From Sphingobacterium sp. ML3W (GTDB lineage Bacteria > Bacteroidota > Bacteroidia > Sphingobacteriales > Sphingobacteriaceae): a DNA stretch of 64,000 nt. The notes beneath the pieces were generated by a model. The model worked only from the letters and a program-made list of their open reading frames with translations, was not told the DNA's origin and ran no database searches. A program made the position numbers and the translations under genes. The DNA lies in NCBI RefSeq assembly GCF_000747525.1, contig NZ_CP009278.1:992001-1056000 (forward strand), written 5' to 3'. Of this stretch, positions 60,793 through 64,000 are shown in pieces (within the stretch, counting starts at the first letter, position 1; every line of letters begins with the position of its first letter).

Positions 60793-62391
60793 ATGAAATT
60801 TAAATTAAATATAGTAGGATTATTAGCTATGGGAGTATTAGCTGCTCCAGTGGTTTTTACTTCTTGTTCAGAGGATGCGATGGACAATATCAACGAGAAT
60901 GTTGATAAACCAAAAGACGTTCAAGCAAAATTTATTTTAACAGACGTCATTACACGTACTGCATTTTCAAATGTTGGTGGTGATTTCAATACGTATTTAT
61001 CAAGTTATGTGGAGCACGAAATAGGTACGCATAATCAATTGTGGAATGCGGAACAAAGAGGTAACTCGGTAGCTGTAGCTTCCACTTTCAATAATACTTG
61101 GGGAAATGTGTATACCACATTGCGCGATGCTCGTTTAGTCATTGAAAAATGTTCAGTTGGTGGAAGCCAAGAGGGGAACTATGCCACTTTAGGTATGGGT
61201 CAGGTTATGGCAGCGTATAACTTAGCATTGTTGACCGATTTGTTTGGTGATGTACCTTATTCTGAAGGATTCAATCCTTTAGAAGTTCGTAATCCAAAAT
61301 TGGATAAACAAGAAGATTTGTACAAACAGGTCAATGCCTACTTAGATGCAGCAATTGAAAATCTACCGAAAGGAGATACGCATGGAACTGGATCAGCAGG
61401 AGGGCAAGATTTATTATTCAGAGGAAATGCAAATAGTTGGTTGAAATTTGCACATGGCCTAAAAGCACGTTATGCGATGCGTTTGTTGAAAACTACTGTT
61501 GGTAATCAAGATGTGTTGAATACGGTAATTAATCATGTGGACAAATCATTTGCCAATGCAAATGAGGAAGCAAAATTTACAGAATATAGTACGGCTAACT
61601 TAAATCCATTATTTGACTTTCAATGGTCTAGAGATGGATTGGCTGCTAGTAGAAGTATCGTAGACAAAATGATCGATCGTAAAGATCCACGTTTGACTCG
61701 TAATTTTATGACGCCACCAAAAACAATTAATCGTGTAACTAATTGGATTCAAGTTTCGGATCTCGCGACCAATAAAGCGGCCTATGATTCATTAGCTGTG
61801 AATGGTCAAAATGAGCAAGTTCAGAATAAATATTTGACATCTACATTTGTTTACGCGCAGACTGCTCCAACGCAATTGTTGAGTTATCATGAATTGCAGT
61901 TTTTGAAGGCAGAAGCAATGCAACGTTTAGGTCAAGGTACTAGCGCTATTGAACCTGTATTAAAGAATGCGATAACAGCTGCAATTAAAAATTCAGAGAT
62001 CGCTGTAAATGCAGCTTTTTCAGCAGCTACTGTTCTTAACAGTGGAAATATTATTGAAACTTCAGCAGATTTAAATGATGCGGATATTTCAAATTATTTT
62101 GAGGACAACGTAAAACCATTATTTGTAGCTAATCCTTTAAAAGAAATTGCTAATCAAAAATACTTAGGTTTCTTTGGAGCATCAGGTGAGTCTACAGAGA
62201 TGTACAACGATATCCGTCGTTGGAAAGCAAATGGAGAAGAATTGATCGAGTTGAAAAACCCAGGTAAGTTCCCATTGCGTTTGCCATATGGTAGCGATGA
62301 TACGACAACAAACCCTTATGTTCAAGCTGCATACGGTAATGGGCAATATGTCTTTACTGAAAATGTATGGTGGGCTGGTGGAACAAGATAA
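60793..62391 (+). CDS. SusD/RagB-family nutrient-binding outer-membrane lipoprotein
   Basis: Surface lipoprotein of 532 aa that caps the SusC barrel and binds the nutrient. The signal peptide ends in the lipobox VVFTSC (Cys about residue 25). The helical body includes TPR-like pairs such as ARLVIEKCSVGGSQEGNYATLGMGQVMAAYNLALLTDLFGDVPYSEGF, which is the SusD hallmark region, and LSYHELQFLKAEAMQRLG. It resembles the SusD-like subfamily 2. It lies 11 bp after susC and is followed by a terminator. The ligand cannot be predicted. Confidence 0.94.
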   Translation: MKFKLNIVGLLAMGVLAAPVVFTSCSEDAMDNINENVDKPKDVQAKFILTDVITRTAFSNVGGDFNTYLSSYVEHEIGTHNQLWNAEQRGNSVAVASTFNNTWGNVYTTLRDARLVIEKCSVGGSQEGNYATLGMGQVMAAYNLALLTDLFGDVPYSEGFNPLEVRNPKLDKQEDLYKQVNAYLDAAIENLPKGDTHGTGSAGGQDLLFRGNANSWLKFAHGLKARYAMRLLKTTVGNQDVLNTVINHVDKSFANANEEAKFTEYSTANLNPLFDFQWSRDGLAASRSIVDKMIDRKDPRLTRNFMTPPKTINRVTNWIQVSDLATNKAAYDSLAVNGQNEQVQNKYLTSTFVYAQTAPTQLLSYHELQFLKAEAMQRLGQGTSAIEPVLKNAITAAIKNSEIAVNAAFSAATVLNSGNIIETSADLNDADISNYFEDNVKPLFVANPLKEIANQKYLGFFGASGESTEMYNDIRRWKANGEELIELKNPGKFPLRLPYGSDDTTTNPYVQAAYGNGQYVFTENVWWAGGTR

Positions 62392-62416
62392 TATCAGTTT
62401 ATAGTTTATAATCTAG

Positions 62417-62450
62417 ACGGCAATCTCGAAAGAGGTTGCCGTTTTTTTTA
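62417..62450 (+). terminator. Terminator after susD
   Basis: ACGGCAATCTC pairs with GAGGTTGCCGT (one wobble) around a GAAA tetraloop, followed by a long T run. It partly insulates the EEP gene from susCD. Confidence 0.95.
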
Positions 62451-62583
62451 TTTTGTTACGGTTGCATATAATTACTGTAAAAGTAGAATACGTTGGTTTT
62501 ATATCAGAAATAATTATCTTCACTTTAATTAAAATTGAGAACTTATGTTGTCAATCTAAAATAATTAGTGGTATTATATATAT

Positions 62584-63618
62584 ATGAAGAAGTTTCTATT
62601 TACAATAATGATTCTTGTTGTTGGTAAGGTGGTCCTTTCCCAAACTAAAAATCAATTGAACGTCTTGCAGATTAATATCTGGCAGGAGGGTACGTCCGTT
62701 CCAAATGGTTTTCCGGCTATAGCCGATGAAATCATTGATAAGAAAGCAGATGTTGTCTTATTCAGTGAGGTTAGGAACTATCAGGAAACCGATTTTGTAC
62801 AACGTATTTTGGACGAATTAAAAATAAAGGGGGTGGAGTACTATGGTACTGCAAGTGCACCAACATTAGACGTGGCATTTATTTCTAAGTTTCCAATAAA
62901 AGAGCAGCAACCTTTGTATGACGAGGCAAGTGATATGGGCGGCGTGTTGAAAAGTAAGATTCAAGTTGCTGGAAGAAATTTTACATTTTATTCGGTTCAC
63001 CTAGATTATACCAATTATGCCTGCTATCTACCAAGAGGCTATGACGGTGTTACCTGGAAAAAATTGGATGCCCCCATTGTAGATGCTATAAGTATCCTAG
63101 AAGCCAATCGTAAGGGAAAGCGTGATGATGCAATTCTTGATATCATTATAGACGCCGACAAAGAATCGAAAGATGCTACTATTATCATTGCGGGAGATTT
63201 TAACGAACCCTCACACCTAGACTGGATTCACGCAACAAAAGATTTGTTCGATCATAGAGGTGCTGTAGTTCCTTGGGATTGTTCTGTATTATTGACAAAA
63301 GCAGGATTCGTAGATAGTTTTAGAGAAAAGTATCCAAATCCTGTTACACATCCAGGATTTACATTCCCATCATTTAATAAAGATGTAGCCATTGAAAAGC
63401 TTACTTGGGCACCTTTGGCAGATGAGCGTGACCGGATTGATTATGTTTATTACAGAACGAATAAACCACTTCATGTCGCTGCGGTCAAAATTGTTGGTCC
63501 TGAAGAAACGGTGAAATTTGGTAAAAAACAAGAGCAAGATAGCAAAGATGAGTTTTTATTGCCAAAAGGTATATGGCCTACCGATCATAAGGCTTTGCTG
63601 GTGAAGTTTGAGTTTTAG
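62584..63618 (+). CDS. Secreted endonuclease/exonuclease/phosphatase (EEP) family hydrolase
   Basis: Exported 344-residue metal-dependent phosphoesterase with signal peptide (FLFTIMILVVGKVVLSQ). Core EEP motifs in order: VLQINIWQEG, catalytic Glu in VVLFSEVRNY, FYSVHLDYTNYACY, IIAGDFNEPSHLDW, RIDYVYYR and the final DHK in WPTDHKALLVKF. All key residues are present, so it is probably active. EEP proteins cleave nucleic acids, inositol phosphates, sphingomyelin or phosphodiesters. Its position 190 bp after susCD suggests it processes the imported substrate outside or in the periplasm, but a terminator lies between. Confidence 0.88.
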   Translation: MKKFLFTIMILVVGKVVLSQTKNQLNVLQINIWQEGTSVPNGFPAIADEIIDKKADVVLFSEVRNYQETDFVQRILDELKIKGVEYYGTASAPTLDVAFISKFPIKEQQPLYDEASDMGGVLKSKIQVAGRNFTFYSVHLDYTNYACYLPRGYDGVTWKKLDAPIVDAISILEANRKGKRDDAILDIIIDADKESKDATIIIAGDFNEPSHLDWIHATKDLFDHRGAVVPWDCSVLLTKAGFVDSFREKYPNPVTHPGFTFPSFNKDVAIEKLTWAPLADERDRIDYVYYRTNKPLHVAAVKIVGPEETVKFGKKQEQDSKDEFLLPKGIWPTDHKALLVKFEF

Positions 63619-64000
63619 TTAGTTTATAATAGAGTTAAGCTTTGATTTAGGTAAGCTCAGTCTTTTTGGTTATTAGTAGACCTAAAGTTTCATATCTATC
63701 CATATAAACAACCACAACATATGCCCAGTGATAGGTATCACAGGCTATCATGGCATAAGGGTATATTTGAGTTTAAAAGAGATATAGTCTACGATGAGAA
63801 AAGGGCGCATCAATTAGCAATCTATCATTCTTTTATAAGGAATATTTTATAGCGGTATTATGAGTTATATTTGAACAACTAAATTGTCGTTCACATCCGT
63901 CATAAAATAAATAAGAGTACTGAAATATTCCTAAATAATCTGTCTCATGATAGTTCGCATGCTAATAGTTTTTGTATTGGGGGCTTAAGTTGTAATAATG
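63619..64000 (+). other. Right-end stretch with one tiny ORF
   Basis: No firm gene. ATG 63721 opens a 43-codon frame to 63852 (MPSDRYHRLSWHKGIFEFKR onwards, ending HSFIRNIL). It has plausible composition but no recognised family, promoter or ribosome site, so it may be chance. The remainder up to the window edge shows nothing recognisable. Confidence 0.3.

Noticed and set aside
1..64000. CRISPR array, prophage, defence island or biosynthetic gene cluster
   Set aside because: No regular repeat-spacer units, phage genes or defence/assembly-line genes were recognised; apart from one IS the content is mainly core metabolism and envelope biology.

Overview
The window looks like chromosome of a Bacteroidota bacterium, most likely family Sphingobacteriaceae (Sphingobacterium or a close relative). 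The evidence is low GC, a SusC/SusD pair, and an FtsZ tail ending LHDNVD. MraY carries a long insertion, and many promoters match the Bacteroidota pattern TTTG or TTG, 17-20 bp, TAnnTTTG, with few Shine-Dalgarno sites. Genus is an inference; no 16S gene, tRNA or CRISPR array was seen.

Region by region. 1-11036 is the 3' two thirds of the division and cell-wall cluster on the + strand: murE (cut by the window edge), mraY, murD, ftsW, murG, murC, ftsQ, ftsA, ftsZ. It makes lipid I and lipid II and builds the Z-ring, with overlapping or closely spaced genes; a hairpin with two inverted DnaA-box-like sites lies between ftsA and ftsZ. 11224-15058 holds a TIM-barrel sugar isomerase/epimerase, an orphan NarL-type response regulator, a complete IS4-family insertion sequence with a 9-bp target duplication, and mscL. 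15246-16837 is rpmH-rnpA-yidD-tsaB, followed by corA, an OmpH-like lipoprotein and gyrB.

21192-27222 is a tightly overlapping three-gene unit: an outer-membrane beta-barrel with ComEA-like helix-hairpin-helix, ComEC, and an atypical RecQ. This is the best candidate for an under-described system (DNA uptake and processing). 27246-34032, minus strand, holds a YdhG/YdeI-family gene remnant, a sulfurtransferase, rpsA, and a PASTA protein-mltG-thioesterase-BrkB operon. ddl diverges from the PASTA operon through interlocked promoters. 35247-37903 carries a class A beta-lactamase-fold hydrolase and thyA-folA.

38288-50221 contains mtaB, a DMT exporter, an NlpC/P60 lipoprotein, an unknown membrane-anchored protein, a secreted metallophosphoesterase, an MscS channel, a nucleoside transporter, a bifunctional-nuclease-family protein, etfBA, a TPR protein and an NlpE-like lipoprotein. 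50283-55520 (minus) has a cysteine desulfurase, lnt, a PH/SHOCT-like protein, rsmI and an aldo/keto reductase. 55778-63618 (+) has serS, then susC-susD with a long leader and a secreted EEP-fold phosphatase or nuclease, a possible uptake locus for a phosphate-containing substrate.

Most of the window is core housekeeping. The only clear mobile element is the IS4 copy. Promoter, terminator and hairpin calls were made by eye; functions rest on motifs and family knowledge, not database searches.
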